Assembly (NCBI GenBank): GCA_037974665.1
Contig: CM075766.1
Span: forward strand, 49,309,069-49,373,068
DNA from: Ehretia macrophylla
Taxonomy: Eukaryota; Streptophyta; Magnoliopsida; Boraginales; Ehretiaceae
Length of the DNA stretch: 64,000 nucleotides
Reading direction: 5' to 3'
Shown one piece after another: positions 48,757 through 60,757 of the stretch. The notes under the pieces are model-generated. The model saw only the letters and a list, made by a program, of their open reading frames with translations, did no database searches and had not been told where the DNA came from. Position numbers and translations under genes: made by a program. Position 1 is the stretch's first letter; every line of letters begins with the position of its first letter.

Positions 48757-51230
48757 TTTCATGCCCCAACTCGACCCCTCTTACGATCAGTTAGGACGCA
48801 ACGGAATTTCAGCAGCATAACGGCAGTAACATGAGCATCGGGCCTCTAAACCAACCCTTAAGAACAACATACATCAAACTCCACAAATCACCAACCAACT
48901 CCACAATCAAATTAACAACATACAAATCAACCATTTCATACATTAAACATTCTTTCATCAATTCATTCATAGTTATGCGCCTCCGTTCCAACATAATACG
49001 CTTACTATGTAACATACACTTCCAAAATAGATTATAGCCCACCTAGTAACCTAATCATATTCCAAAACAAGACTACTAAGCTAGCAACATTTAATTCATT
49101 ATCTATACAACATCTTATACATCATAAACTTCTAAGTAAATACAAAACATCTAGTTTTAATATACAAGATAACAAAAGAGAACTATATCTCAAATATCAA
49201 TGACAAGACTTTAGGACATAGGACTCGTCCACATATGGCACATTCTCAGCTTCCTGAGGCACGTACCCATAATCTTGCTCAAGAACACCTGTATGCATGC
49301 AATAATAGAGAGTAAGCTTATATAAAACAAGCTCAGTGAGGATCTGATAGATCTCTAACAGTATTTACTATACTCCTTGGAAATGATCGTTTGAGCAGTA
49401 AACACACAATAAAACATCAATAACAATATAAACACATAACTATAATGACCAATCAATAAAGGATACTCTAGTTGGTGTAGCTCCAAACGCCATCACGATC
49501 TCAACCATTCTTCTTGTAACTCCCCATTACTCACGCACCTGAGGTACCTCACTAGCCTCGCCCTCCATGACACCTCCGTCATGCGAGCTGGAGGTAGTCT
49601 CTAGTAGTCATGCCGTTATCAACCCAACAGCCCGACACTGCCCGAGATGTGGTACACACATACCAAGACTTAGCAATAATAATAAACATCATTCACAGGA
49701 AGACAATCTAGAAGAATTTCCTATCTCCCGGTTCATCAATCATCAATCAATAATCATCAATAATCATCAATTATCATCAATATAACATCAAGTAATCAAT
49801 TAAACAACAAACAACTAAGTTAGATGACAAAGTAGGCCATCCAACTTAACATGTATTAAACATGTAATCTAACCCTAGTCTAACCATTTACAACTCACAA
49901 TTCAATCACTCAAACACCACCCAATCATCTAAAGGCTCAATTCAACAATTTAAAGAAAGACAACCTAAACTCCGAATAATCATATCTTACATTCTACTAA
50001 TCTAAACAACTCCAAATCAATTTCTAGCACTCACATTCAATCAACTACATTAGCCCTCTAGGAAACCAACCAAGACAAATCAAAATCAAGCCCAATAACC
50101 CTAAAACCTCAATGCACCTAGGCTAAAATTTCTGAATTTTCACCCAAACATTGCAATCAAAAATTCGGCATTATAACGGCGTTACCACGTAATTAACAAA
50201 CTTTTAGAAATCAACGGCAATCGATTCCAACCACAACAACTCAAGATAATCATCAAATGGCCAATTTATCAACTTTAAATACTCGAAAATAAATAATTTC
50301 GCTACAATGGTTCAAATCTCGTAGTAATACACATAAACGATCCCTAGCATGCACTGAGCAATAATATAACTTCAAATTAACATTCTAAAGATTCAATAAT
50401 CAATTATATGCAAAAACATAAAAAATAACTTTTGAGATCTAGAATTTTTCTCACCTTTGATGTGTTTTGAAGCTACAAAGATGCTCAATGGATGCTCAAG
50501 AGGTGGAATCAAGCCTTGGTTGATGGAAATTGGCCTCGAATTGCAACTTTTAATGAAAATTTACTTTGAAAAAAATGTTGAAAATGCTCTCAAGAAAAGC
50601 TATGGAGTTTCGGCCACCTTGTGTGTGCTTTGAGTGTGTTTTGTGTTGTTTTTGTAGGTGTTGATGATATATTATGCATATAAAGTCTTGGTCAAATAAA
50701 ATAAAAGAAAGTCAAAGTTAATTTTTAGTCTTTTAATTCTATTCTAGTCTTTTAATTCATTTCTTAAGTATTTCTTGCTCAACTATTAAATTAACACTTA
50801 AATTAATTCTAGACATTATATTTTAGGTGACAAAGAGTGTTACATTAAAACAGTTTCACCCGAGTTGGCTTAAAACTCATTTTCTTGCAAAAAAAAGTGT
50901 AAAAATCTTTAAAATTCTAATATCGATTCCAAATCCGTTTTAATCAAACACGGGTCTATTAATACTCGAGGAATAGGTTTTAAAATGTTTAAAACACCCC
51001 TGTAAAAAATTTAGCGGATAGGTGCTCAAAAATACTATTCACCAAAACCGACCATAAAATTTATGATTCCGTTTTTGATGAAAATTTCATGAATGCACAC
51101 TTAGCATGTAATAGGAGTATTAATCACTTATTTAGCACATTCTAAGTCATATAGCACATAAACAAGACAATTCATGCAAAACGAGGTAAAGCACGCAAAT
51201 CGAGGTAATGACGAAAACTGGGGTTTCACA
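48757..51230 (-). repeat. Element A 5' LTR (right)
   Basis: A 2,474-bp partner of 27118-29575, ending GGGTTTCACA before TSD CTCTC. The GC-rich core is at about 49619-49657. Confidence 0.9.
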
Positions 51231-51235
51231 CTCTC

Positions 51236-51574
51236 GCTATCGATAGTTGGCGGACCATTGTCTCCTTGAGGGCGAGCCCCAGTGGATGAGGTTGATTGGT
51301 TGGGGGACCTATTGGCAGGGACGTGCTCTGCTGATGGTTGGGAGGCGGTATTTCCCTCTGTACTTGAGGAGCAGTTGAGGTACTTTCGCCAACTCTCTGA
51401 GTCCGATTCTGAATTTTGTATTGAAGAGGGGCCGGCATCACCCCTATGTGGCCCTTGGTTAACTGTATCTTTTCCTCCCGTCATATTTAGTATCGTTGCG
51501 TCACAAATCTTGAAAGCGGCTAGAATAAAAAACAAAATGAGCCATCCTTCATAGCCTAAGCCCCTACTCAACAT
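51236..51574 (-). pseudogene. 5' part of an unknown organelle-type ORF, interrupted by element A
   Basis: From ATG at 51574 the minus strand encodes MLSRGLGYEGW, then a hydrophobic run (LILFFILAAFKI, about residues 12-23) that could be a membrane anchor or signal, then a polar, Ser/Pro/Asn-rich region of about 90 residues with SESDSESWRKYL and SSSTEG. The frame is open up to the CTCTC duplication, where element A is inserted; the likely rest is at 26821-27117. The first 25 or so codons are repeated in the duplicate flank at 60051-60120. I do not recognise the family. The composition would fit a lineage-specific plant mitochondrial ORF. It is a pseudogene here. Confidence 0.45.
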
Positions 51575-52186
51575 GACTCAACTACCAAGATAGAACCTCA
51601 TTTAAAAAAAAAAAGGAGTTAAAGAATTCCATTGTGTGAAAAGACTGGACACTGTTGTTAAAAAGAGGAAAGACATCGGTCTCTTAAAAAAACAAGTACC
51701 ATGTTTGCCAAATAAGAATTTCGTCAATATTTGTAGTACCTAGTAATACATCCGAGAGTGTTCAAAAACTCTCTGCCATTTGAATTTTAGAGACACTAAT
51801 CGTAGTAGAGCTGAGAATATGGTGGAACAATTTTTCACAATAAAAATTATGTATACCAGCTGTACCGATTATATGTCGGATAGGCGCCCGCCCCCAAGCT
51901 AGTGTCCATCTTCATGAAATGACATTGGTAGACGGGTTGGGACCAGCCTTCCATCCGGTGAACAATGTTCCACTGATTAGGCTGGGACAAGATTTGATTC
52001 AAGGCTTGACCACGACCGGACCTAGGCCGATTGACACTCATGATTGCCATTCATTCATGAACTGGCTTGACACGACACAGAACAACTAACAACCATATGG
52101 AAGGGGAAGAATTCAATCTCTTTCTTCCTGATCTTATTGGCCTTACAGCGGGCCTAAGAGCAAGGAAGTCTCAAATCACAAATCCC
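51499..52186. repeat. Duplicated organelle-like segment, copy 1
   Basis: This segment and 60051-60757 are the same sequence, about 94-95 % alike by eye with small indels. It sits directly left of an A/D-type LTR in both places. An open frame at 51847-52050 (-, 67 codons, MAIMSVNRPRSGRGQALNQI...) is kept with few changes in copy 2 at 60418-60621, so it may once have been coding; I cannot assign it. ATCCC at 52182-52186 would be the target duplication of element D. Confidence 0.88.
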
Positions 52187-54626
52187 TGTAGCGCCCCAAC
52201 TCAACCCTCATACAATCAGTCGGGACGCAGCGGAATTTCGGCAGTATAATGACAGTAATTAGGACACCGAGGCTCTAACCCAAGCTCTTCGAACTCATAC
52301 ATCCAACTCCACAATAATTCATCAATTAAAAACATAACCACAATATAAAATAAACATTCCTTACCATTGCATCTATAGGTTGTACGCCTCCGTTCCAACA
52401 TCATACATTTACTATATAACATACATTTCCAAAATAGATTATAACCAATCTAGTAGCCTAATCAGATTCCAAAACAAGACCACTAAACTAGCAACTTTTA
52501 ATCCATTATCTTTACAACATCTTGTATAATTTAAGTGAAATACATGACAACTAAGTTTAATATACAATAAAAAAAAAAAGTACATCATTAGATATCAAGG
52601 ACAAGACTCTGGCACGTATGACTCGTCCACATATGGCACATAATCCTCTTCTGGAGGCACGTACCTGTAATCTGGATCGGTAACACCTGTATGCATGCAA
52701 TAATTGAGAGTAAGCTTATATAAAACAAGCCCAGTGAGGATTCGATAGATCTCTAATAGTATTTATTATGCTCCTTGGAAATCATCCTTTGAGTAGTAAA
52801 CACACAACAATTATCAATAACAATATAAGCACATTAACTATAATGACCAATCAATAAAGGATACTCTAGTTGGTGTAGCTCCAAACGCCATCACGATCTC
52901 AACCGTTCTTCTTGTAACTCCCCATTACTCATGCACCCGAGGTACCTCTCTAGCCCCTCCCTCTATGACACCTCCGTCATGCGAGCTGAGGGTAGCCTAT
53001 GGTAGTCATGCCGGTTTCAACCGGATAGCCCGATACTACCTGAGAGGTGGCACACACATACCAAGACTCAACAATAATAATAAACATTCAATGACAGGAA
53101 GACAACCTTTCACGTTGACTATCTTCCGGTTCATCAATAATCAATTATCACAGAAGGACAACAAAGTAGGTTTCTTATCTCCCGGTTCAACAATAATCAA
53201 TCAATATCCATCAATTCAATCAACAAAACAACAATTAATCAATTAAACAACAAACAACTAAGTTAGATGACAAAGTAGGCCACCCAACTTAACATGTATT
53301 AAACACACAACCAAACCCTAGTCCAACCATCAACAACTCACAATTCAATCACTTAAACACTACCCAAACATCTAAAGGCATATATCAACATTTTAAAGAA
53401 AGACAACCCGAACTTCTAAAAGTCATAACTTATATTCTATTAATCCCATAACCTCCAAACCAATTTCTATCACTCACCCACTCAATCAACAACATTCACC
53501 CCCTCGGATACCATCCATAAACCATCCACATCAAGCCTACCAACCCTAAAACCTCAATGCACCTAGGCTGAAATTTTTGGACTTTGACACCAACATCACA
53601 TTCAAAATTTCGGCATTACAACATTACCACCACATATTCAACAAGCTTTTACAAGTTAACATCAATCGATTCCAACCACCACAACAACATTTATTCAACA
53701 AATAGCCAAATACTCAACTTTTAATACCCGAAAAATAAAATTCATGCTACAACGGTTCAAATCTTATATAAACTCATATAAACGATCCTTAGCATGCACT
53801 GAGCAATAATATAACATCAATTCAACTTTCTAATGGTTCAAAATTCAATTATATGCAAAAACATAAAAAAAAACGACATTTGAGATCTAGAATTTTTCTC
53901 TCACCTTTGATTCGAAACAAGCCTAGATATACGTGCGATACGTGCCCAACAAGCAAAATCCAACTTGTCTCGAAAAACTATGGACAAAAACTAGGTTTTT
54001 CAAGTGAATTTTACTTTGAAAACCTTTGAAATTTTCTCTCTATTTTTCTCTTCTTCCTCTCGGCAATGTATGTGTAGAATGACTGTGTTTTGTGAGCTTT
54101 TAATGTGTGTTGAAGCAATATATCTCAAAGTCAAACAAATTAAAAGAAAGTCAAAGTTGACACTTAGTTTATTTTTAGTATTTTTAGTCTTTTAATTCAT
54201 TTATTGACTATTTCTTGCTCAAACATTAATTTGACACTTAAACTAATTCCAGATAATTTATTTTAGGTGACAAAGAGTTTTATATTCAAACATTTCCACC
54301 CAAGTCGGCTTAAAACTCGATTTCTCGCAAAAAAAAGTGTAAAAACCTTTAAAATACCAAAACCGATTCCAAATCCGTTTTAATCAAACACGGGTCTATT
54401 AATACCCGAGGACTAGGTTTAAAAATTTTAGCGGATAGGTGTTCAAAATACTATTTACTAAAACCGGCGATAAAATTTATGATTCCGTTTTTTATGAAAA
54501 TTTCATGAATGCACACATAGCATGTATTAGGAATATAAATCACATATTTAACACATTCTATCTCATATAACACATAAACATGTCAAATCACGCATATCGA
54601 GGCAAAGCAAAATATGGGGTCTCACA
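52187..54626 (-). repeat. Element D 3' LTR (left)
   Basis: TGTAGCGCCCC...GGGGTCTCACA. It matches 60758-63224 along its length and 59605-60050 over its first 0.45 kb. The GC-rich core is at 53017-53055. Confidence 0.92.
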
Positions 54627-54663
54627 TTCTCCCTCCCTTAAAGAAATTTCATCCCCAAAATTC
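54627..54663 (-). promoter_or_regulatory. Element D polypurine tract with diverged hairpin
   Basis: The G/A-rich tract on the minus strand abuts the LTR. The neighbouring inverted repeat (GAAATTTC versus AAAATTC, 54643-54663) has different bases from A-C but keeps the shape with one mismatch. Confidence 0.65.
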
Positions 54664-54719
54664 TTACTTGTTGAACGAAAAAGATCTGGGTACTGCTGCT
54701 GTATCTGATCTCACCTCTC

Positions 54720-57700
54720 CTAAGTAGCCTCATCAATCCCGTCATGCTTCCACAATACTTTGACCATCAAAATCTTCTTCGATCTCAGTTCCCGTTCCAT
54801 CTGATCAAGAATGTGAATCGGCCTCTCATCATAAGTCAGATTCTCACGAAGCTGTAACGGCTCTGGCTCTAGAATATGAGAAGGATCCGGATTATACTTC
54901 CACAAATTCGACACGTGAAAGACATCATGAACATTAGATAAGTTCTCCGGTAAAGCCAACCGATATGCCAACTTACCAACCCTACCAGTAATCTCAAACG
55001 GCCCTAGAAATCTCGGACTCAGCTTAACACCTTTACCATAACGAGCAAACCCCTTTCGAGGAGATAATTTCAAGAAACATGATCCCGATTGCAAACTCCA
55101 AATCCCGACGACGCTTATCAGCATAACTCTTGTATCTGCTCTGCGCTGTAAGAATTCTCTGCCTGATCAACTGAACATTCTCAATCTTCTCTAGAAGCTC
55201 TAGCATAATAGTCAGATCAATAGTCTTCATCTCCCTTACTTCATCCCAATACAAAGGTGATCGGCATTTACGGCCGTAGAGAGCTGCGAAAGGTGTCATC
55301 CCAATAGTAGCTTGATAACTATTGTTATAGGCAAACTCGGCAAGTGGTAGATGTTTCTCCCTGTTCTTCCAGAAGTTCAGAACATAAGCCCTGAGTATAT
55401 CTTCCAGAATCTGAATAGTCCTCTCAGACTAACTGTCGGTCAGAGGATGATACGTTGTGCTGAAGTTTAATTGAGTACCCAAAGTCTCCTGAAGTTTCTC
55501 CCACAAATGAGAAGTAAACCGAGGATCTCGATCTAAGACAATACTAGATGGAATCCCATGAAGTCTAACAATCTGATCCAAATAAAGATCTGCCAACTTT
55601 GCAACCTCATCCTCTAATCTCATCGGAATAAAATGAGCTGACTTCGTCAAACGATCTACGACAACCCAAACTGAGTCGTTACCTCTCGGTGTTCTAGGAA
55701 AACTAGAGATGAAGCCCATCGTAATATGCTCCCATTTCTACTCCGGTATTGCCAACGGCTGAAGTAACCCTGCAGGTCATTGATGTTCGGCTTTCACTCG
55801 CTGACAAGTCAAACATCTAGATACAAACTGAGCAACCTCTCTCTTCATGTTATTCCACCAATAATGTTGCTTCAAATCCCGATACATCTTGTTTCCACCG
55901 GGATGAATGGTGTACTTAGAATTATGAGCCTCTTCCAGAATACCTTTCCTCAAACCCGGTTCATTGGGAACACAAACCCTGTTCCGAAACTGAAGAATAC
56001 CATCTTCCAGTAATTTGAAATCAGACTGATCATCTGTGATCTGATCCTTGATCTTTAGAAGTTTTGGATCAAGTTGTTGAGCTTCTTTGATCTAAAACAA
56101 CAATAAAGTTTGAATACAGAGATGTGAACACATCACCCCAACTTGAGTCAACTTTGGTCTCCAATAAGTGAATTCCTCAAGAACCTCCCACTTCTTGACA
56201 GCCAAACAAGAAATACTGGCCTTACGGCTAAGAGCGTTTGCCACAACATTTGCTTTCCCAGACAGATAACTGATAGAACAATTATAATCTCCGAGAAGTT
56301 CCATCCATCTCCATTGATGCATACTCAACTCCTTTTGTACTCTTATGATCAATGAATATCTCGAACTTACTGCCACACAGATAATGACGCCACTTTTCCA
56401 GTGCGAATACAACTGTTGCCAACTCAAGATCATGAGTCGGATAATTCAGCTCATACGCCTTCAACTTTATGGAAGCATAAGCAATAACCCGACCATTCTG
56501 TATAAGTACACAACCCAAGCCATCCTTGGATGCATCGCTGTAGATAACCATATTATTGGTCCCCACTGGTAGAGCAAGTACTGGAGCGGTAGTGAATCTC
56601 TTTTTCAACTCCTGAAACCCATTCTCACATTTCTCATCCCAAACAAAGCTAGTTCGTTTCTGAGTTAACTTAGAAAGTGGCCCTACAATCTTGGAAAAGT
56701 CCTTGACAAACCTATGGTAATCACCCGCCAAGCCAAGAAAGCTATGAATCTCCGAACATTCTCTAGTCGTTTCCAAGACATCACCACTTCAATCTTAGTG
56801 GGATCTATAGAAATACCGCTCTATGTGATCACACGACCGAGAAAAGATATACGTTGCAGCCAAAATTCACATTTGCTGAACTTCGCAAACAACTGATACT
56901 CCTGTAGCTTTTGAAAGACAAGCCGTAGATGTTGCTCATGCTCCAATTTAGACTTAGAATAAACTAAGATATCATTAATAAAGATTACCACGAATTGATC
57001 CATATACAACTGAAAAACCTAATGCATAAGGTCCATGAATGCTGCCGGTGCATTAGTCAGTCCAAAGGGCATAATAACAAACTCATAATGCCCGTATCGA
57101 ATCTTGAAAGCAGACTTCAGAACATCCTCCGTACGAATCCGAAGATGATAATGCCCCTGCCTCAAGTCAAACTTAGAGTAGACTTTGGCTCCCTGAAGTT
57201 GATCTAACAACTCGTCAATCAGTGGCAAATGATACTTGTTCTTGATGGTCACCTGATTCAAACCACGATAGTCGATACACAATCTCAAGGTACCATCCTT
57301 CTTCTTCATAAATAAAACAGGTGTTCCCTAAGGTGAAGAACTCTGCTGAATGAAACCCTTCTCTAACAACTCCTGCAGCTAAGTTTTTAGTTCCTTAAGT
57401 TTAGCTGGTGCCATCCGGTATGCTGATTTAGAAATAGGTTGAGTACCGGGAATAAGATTGATCACAAACTCTACATCTCTATCTGGCGGTAACCCTGGCA
57501 ACTTCTCGGGAAATACATTGGGATATTCCCGAATAATAGGAACTTCCTCTAGCTTCAGCTTATCAGATGGCTTGTTGATCAAATAAGCTAGATAACCCGA
57601 ACACCCCTTACTCACCAGCTTAACAACTTTAATTGATGAGATAATAAAACTTGTCTTAGCATGCCGATTCCCCGCTACCTCAACCACTGGCTGATCTGGC

Positions 57701-59311
57701 ACACGAAACCGTACTACCTTTGTTCTACAGTTTAACTGGGTGTCATACTTAGAAAGCCAGTCCATACCCAAGATATCATCATACCCCCGGATAGGAAATA
57801 AAATAAGGTCTGATGGAAAATCTTGACCCTTAACATGTATTTTACAGTCTTTACAAACTAAACCAGTCACATATTTATTAGTTTAAGAAGTACTAATCTC
57901 AACCACATAAGGCAATCTTTTAGGTTGCATGTTAACGTGTTGCACACAAGTAGGCATAATGAAAGAATGCGTAGCACCAGAATCAATCAACACTTTAACA
58001 AGTTGATTGAGTATAAGGAAGTTACCTTCCACAACTGCCGTATCCTCAAGTGCCTCCTCCAAATCAATTGCGTAGGCCCGAGCTTGAATCCCCTGCTGCT
58101 GAGGTGTACCACCAGTAGGTCGACCCTGATAACCATTGGTAGCTGCCCGACCCTCAGTCCCCCGAATCTAAGGCAATCCTTCACCCTATGCTGATTGCTA
58201 TCGCAACCAAACACGTTCCTGCCTTTGCCCTACAGTCGGCCTCCACATGGCCCTGACGCTTGCAGTAAGTACACTGCGGTGATGAAGCACTGCCACTGCC
58301 CCTAGAAGAACCAGAAGCCGAGAAAGCAGCTGTACCAGCCTGCTGCTGAGGTCTCACAACACTAGGCCTATATTGACCCTGAGACTAGGCTGGCCTGTAC
58401 TGTGACTGAGCTTGATAAGACCCCTGCTGAAACTGAGGCTGATAGTAACCCTACTGACCCTGCGGTCTGAAAGAACCCTGCTGCACCGAGGGCGTATAAC
58501 CACCCTGCTGTACCAAAGGTCTATACATACCCTGTTGGCCCTGTGGCTAAAATGGCCTCTTGGTAGGCTCCCCTTTCCTATTTTCTAGTCTGGATGCTGT
58601 ATCAAAAGCCTCAGAGAATATATCATACTGATTCAAGGCCATCGTATCCTAAATCTCTGACCTCAAACCTAACAAAAGCCTCCGGGTCTTGCGCTCCTCA
58701 TCTGCTACAAACTCTGGTGCATAACGGGACAGTCTAGTGAAAGTGGCCTCATACTGAGCCACTAAAGCATCCCCCTGAACCAAGGACTGAAACTCTGCCT
58801 CCCTCCTTTCCCGTGAAATCATCGGGACATACTTTGCCCGAAAGGCTCTCAAAAAGGTATCCCAGACATACGGAGTACCTTTTGCCTCCAAACCGACTCT
58901 CATTACGCACCACCATTCCTCTGCCTCTTCATCAAATAAGTAAACGGCATAAATGACCTTCCTCTCATCAGTATAGTCCAGAGGATCGAATATCTTCTCT
59001 ATCTTATTAATCCACGTTTCTGCCTTCCAATCATCTGGCTTCCCCTGAAACCTCGGCGGATAATACCCCAAGAATTCCTTCAACGTACCACGCCCGTGGT
59101 AACCACCCTGAACGTTCAACAACTAAGTCTGCAACGTCTGTGCTTGGGCAGCCTACCCTGCTAGTGTCTGTGATTGCCTTTCCATAATCTCTGCAATCCT
59201 ATCCATGGCTACACCAAAATGGTCATCACCCCTATCTCGGCTCGGTGCCACATTATCCGGTGCCTCGTCAACTACCTCAGGCCTACCTCTGGTTCTTGGT
59301 CTACCAGTCAT
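54720..59311 (-). pseudogene. Element D gag-pol remnant
   Basis: Minus-strand parts in order: Gag start MTGRPRTRGRPEVVDEAP at 59311, Gag core (FQGKPDDWKAETWINKIEKI to RLSRYAPEFV, 59120-58650), Gln/Tyr/Pro-rich tail, zinc-knuckle traces near 58200-58260, protease region near 57980-57900, reverse transcriptase ([26 protein letters not shown], and FINDILVYS in the active-site position near 56970), RNase H ([13 protein letters not shown], near 56550), integrase zinc part (about 55900), integrase core (DRLTKSAHFIPM, LDRDPRF, 55660-55540) and the chromodomain-like tail near 54720-54800. It has a dozen or more breaks. Confidence 0.88.
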
Positions 59312-59587
59312 TCTACTAATCAAAGAGTTAGCACAGGTTATAGCACATAGACAAGCTATAGACAATTATTAGCAAATAAACAACAACTCACATAAAACAC
59401 ATAAATCACTTAAGTATCAATCACATAAACAAATTGATCACATAATCACATAATCACTAAATCACATAATCATTTAATCACTTAATCATATTAATACATA
59501 TTTCACTTTTCTTTCACTTCATACATACTTTCATGCTAAGACCATTACCCACATTCCGAGGATACCCCGGCTGACAGCTAACCATGC
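59312..59587 (-). other. Element D leader, CACATAA-rich
   Basis: About 0.28 kb between the primer site and Gag, with many CACATAA/TCACTTAA words and then the GGATACCCCGGCTGACAGCT block shared with element A. Confidence 0.75.
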
Positions 59588-59599
59588 GCTCTGATACCA
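59588..59599 (-). promoter_or_regulatory. Element D primer-binding site
   Basis: On the minus strand this reads TGGTATCAGAGC, five bases from the LTR edge at 59605. It is an exact initiator-Met tRNA complement. Confidence 0.92.
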
Positions 59600-59604
59600 C
59601 TTAA

Positions 59605-60050
59605 TGTACCGCCCCAACTTGACCCCTCCTACGATCAGTCAGGATGCAACATAATTTCGACAGTATAATGATAGTAATTAGGACACCGAGGCTCTAAACC
59701 AACCTCTTCGAAGTCATAAATCTAATTCCACAATAATTCATCAATTAACAACACAACCACAGTATACAAGAAACATTCTTTACCATTGCATCCATAGGTT
59801 ATACGCCTCCGTTCCAACATAATACATTTACTATCTAACATACAGTCCCAAAATAGATTATAACCAATCTAGTAGCCTAATCATATTCCAAAAATGAGAC
59901 CACTAAACTAGCAACATTTAATCTATTATCTTTACAACATCTTATATAACATAAACTTTTAAGAGAAATACATGACAACTAAGTTTAAAAAACAATATAA
60001 CAAAAAGTACATCATCAAATATCAAGGACAAGACTCTGGCACGTAGGACT
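59605..60050 (-). repeat. Element D 5' LTR, truncated
   Basis: The first 446 bases (in + order) of the LTR match 52187-52630. At CGTC (about 60051-60054) the sequence switches to the flank seen at 51499, with no target duplication. Confidence 0.88.
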
Positions 60051-60757
60051 CGTCACAAATCCTGAAAGCGGCTAGAATAAAAAACAAAATGAGCCATCCT
60101 TCATAGCCTAAGCCCCTACTCAACAAGACTCAACTCCCAAGAGAGAACCTTATTTTAAAAAAAAGAATTAAAGAATTCCATTGAGACGAGTTTCAGACAA
60201 AGAAGTGTGAAAAGACTGGACACTGTTGCTACAAAGAGGAAAGACATCGATTTCTTAAAAAAACAAGTACCATGTTTGCCAAATAAGAATTTCGTCAATA
60301 TTTGTAGTACCTAGTAATACATCCGAGAGTGTTCAAAAACTCTCTGCCATTTGAAATTTAGAGACACTAATCGTAGTAGAGCCGAGAATATGGTAGAACT
60401 ATTTTAAACAATAAAAATTATGTATACCAGTTGTACCAATTATATGTCGGATAGGCGCCCGCTCCCAAGCTAGTGTCCATCTTCATGAAATGACATTGGT
60501 AGACGGGTTGGGACCAGCCTTCTATCCGGTGATCAATGTTCCACTGATTAGGCAAGGACAAGATTTGATTCAAGGCTTGACCACGACCGAACCTAGGCCG
60601 ATTGACACTCATGATTGCCATTCATTCATGAACTGGCTTGACATGACACATAATAGCTAGCAACCATATAGAAGAGGAAGAATTCAATCTCCTTCTTCCT
60701 GATCTTATTGGCCTTACAACAGGCCTAAGACCAAGGAAGTCTCAACTCACAAATCCC
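60051..60757. repeat. Duplicated organelle-like segment, copy 2
   Basis: The second copy of 51499-52186 starts at a CGTC shared by both joined sequences. It carries a 30-base-scale insertion near 60185-60205 relative to copy 1. It ends in ATCCC directly before the next LTR, as in copy 1. Confidence 0.88.

Larger units (their letters stand above)
27118..51230 (-). mobile_element. Element A: non-autonomous gypsy-type LTR element hosting nested elements B and C
   Basis: It spans 24.1 kb now and about 7.7 kb before later insertions. Minus-strand order: 5' LTR 51230-48757, primer site 48750-48739, internal DNA, polypurine tract at 29588-29576, 3' LTR 29575-27118. The TSD CTCTC confirms one insertion. 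Once element B is set aside, the internal region is about 2.8 kb (29576-30762 and 47161-48756) and shows no gag or pol motif on either strand. The LTR, the primer-side leader and the tract match those of element D, so A looks like a non-coding relative moved by D-type proteins. LTRs are roughly 96 % alike by eye, which suggests an age of order one to two million years. Confidence 0.88.
52187..60050 (-). mobile_element. Element D: Ty3/gypsy chromovirus-like retrotransposon, 5' LTR truncated
   Basis: Minus-strand order: truncated 5' LTR 60050-59605 (about 0.45 kb), primer site 59599-59588, gag-pol 59311-54720, tract region 54663-54627, 3' LTR 54626-52187 (2,440 bp). The outer 2 kb of the 5' LTR are missing, replaced at about 60051 by a second copy of the left flank. 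The LTR is in the same broad family as A and the two solo LTRs. The coding part is more decayed than in element C, with a dozen or more breaks, so it is probably older. Confidence 0.9.
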
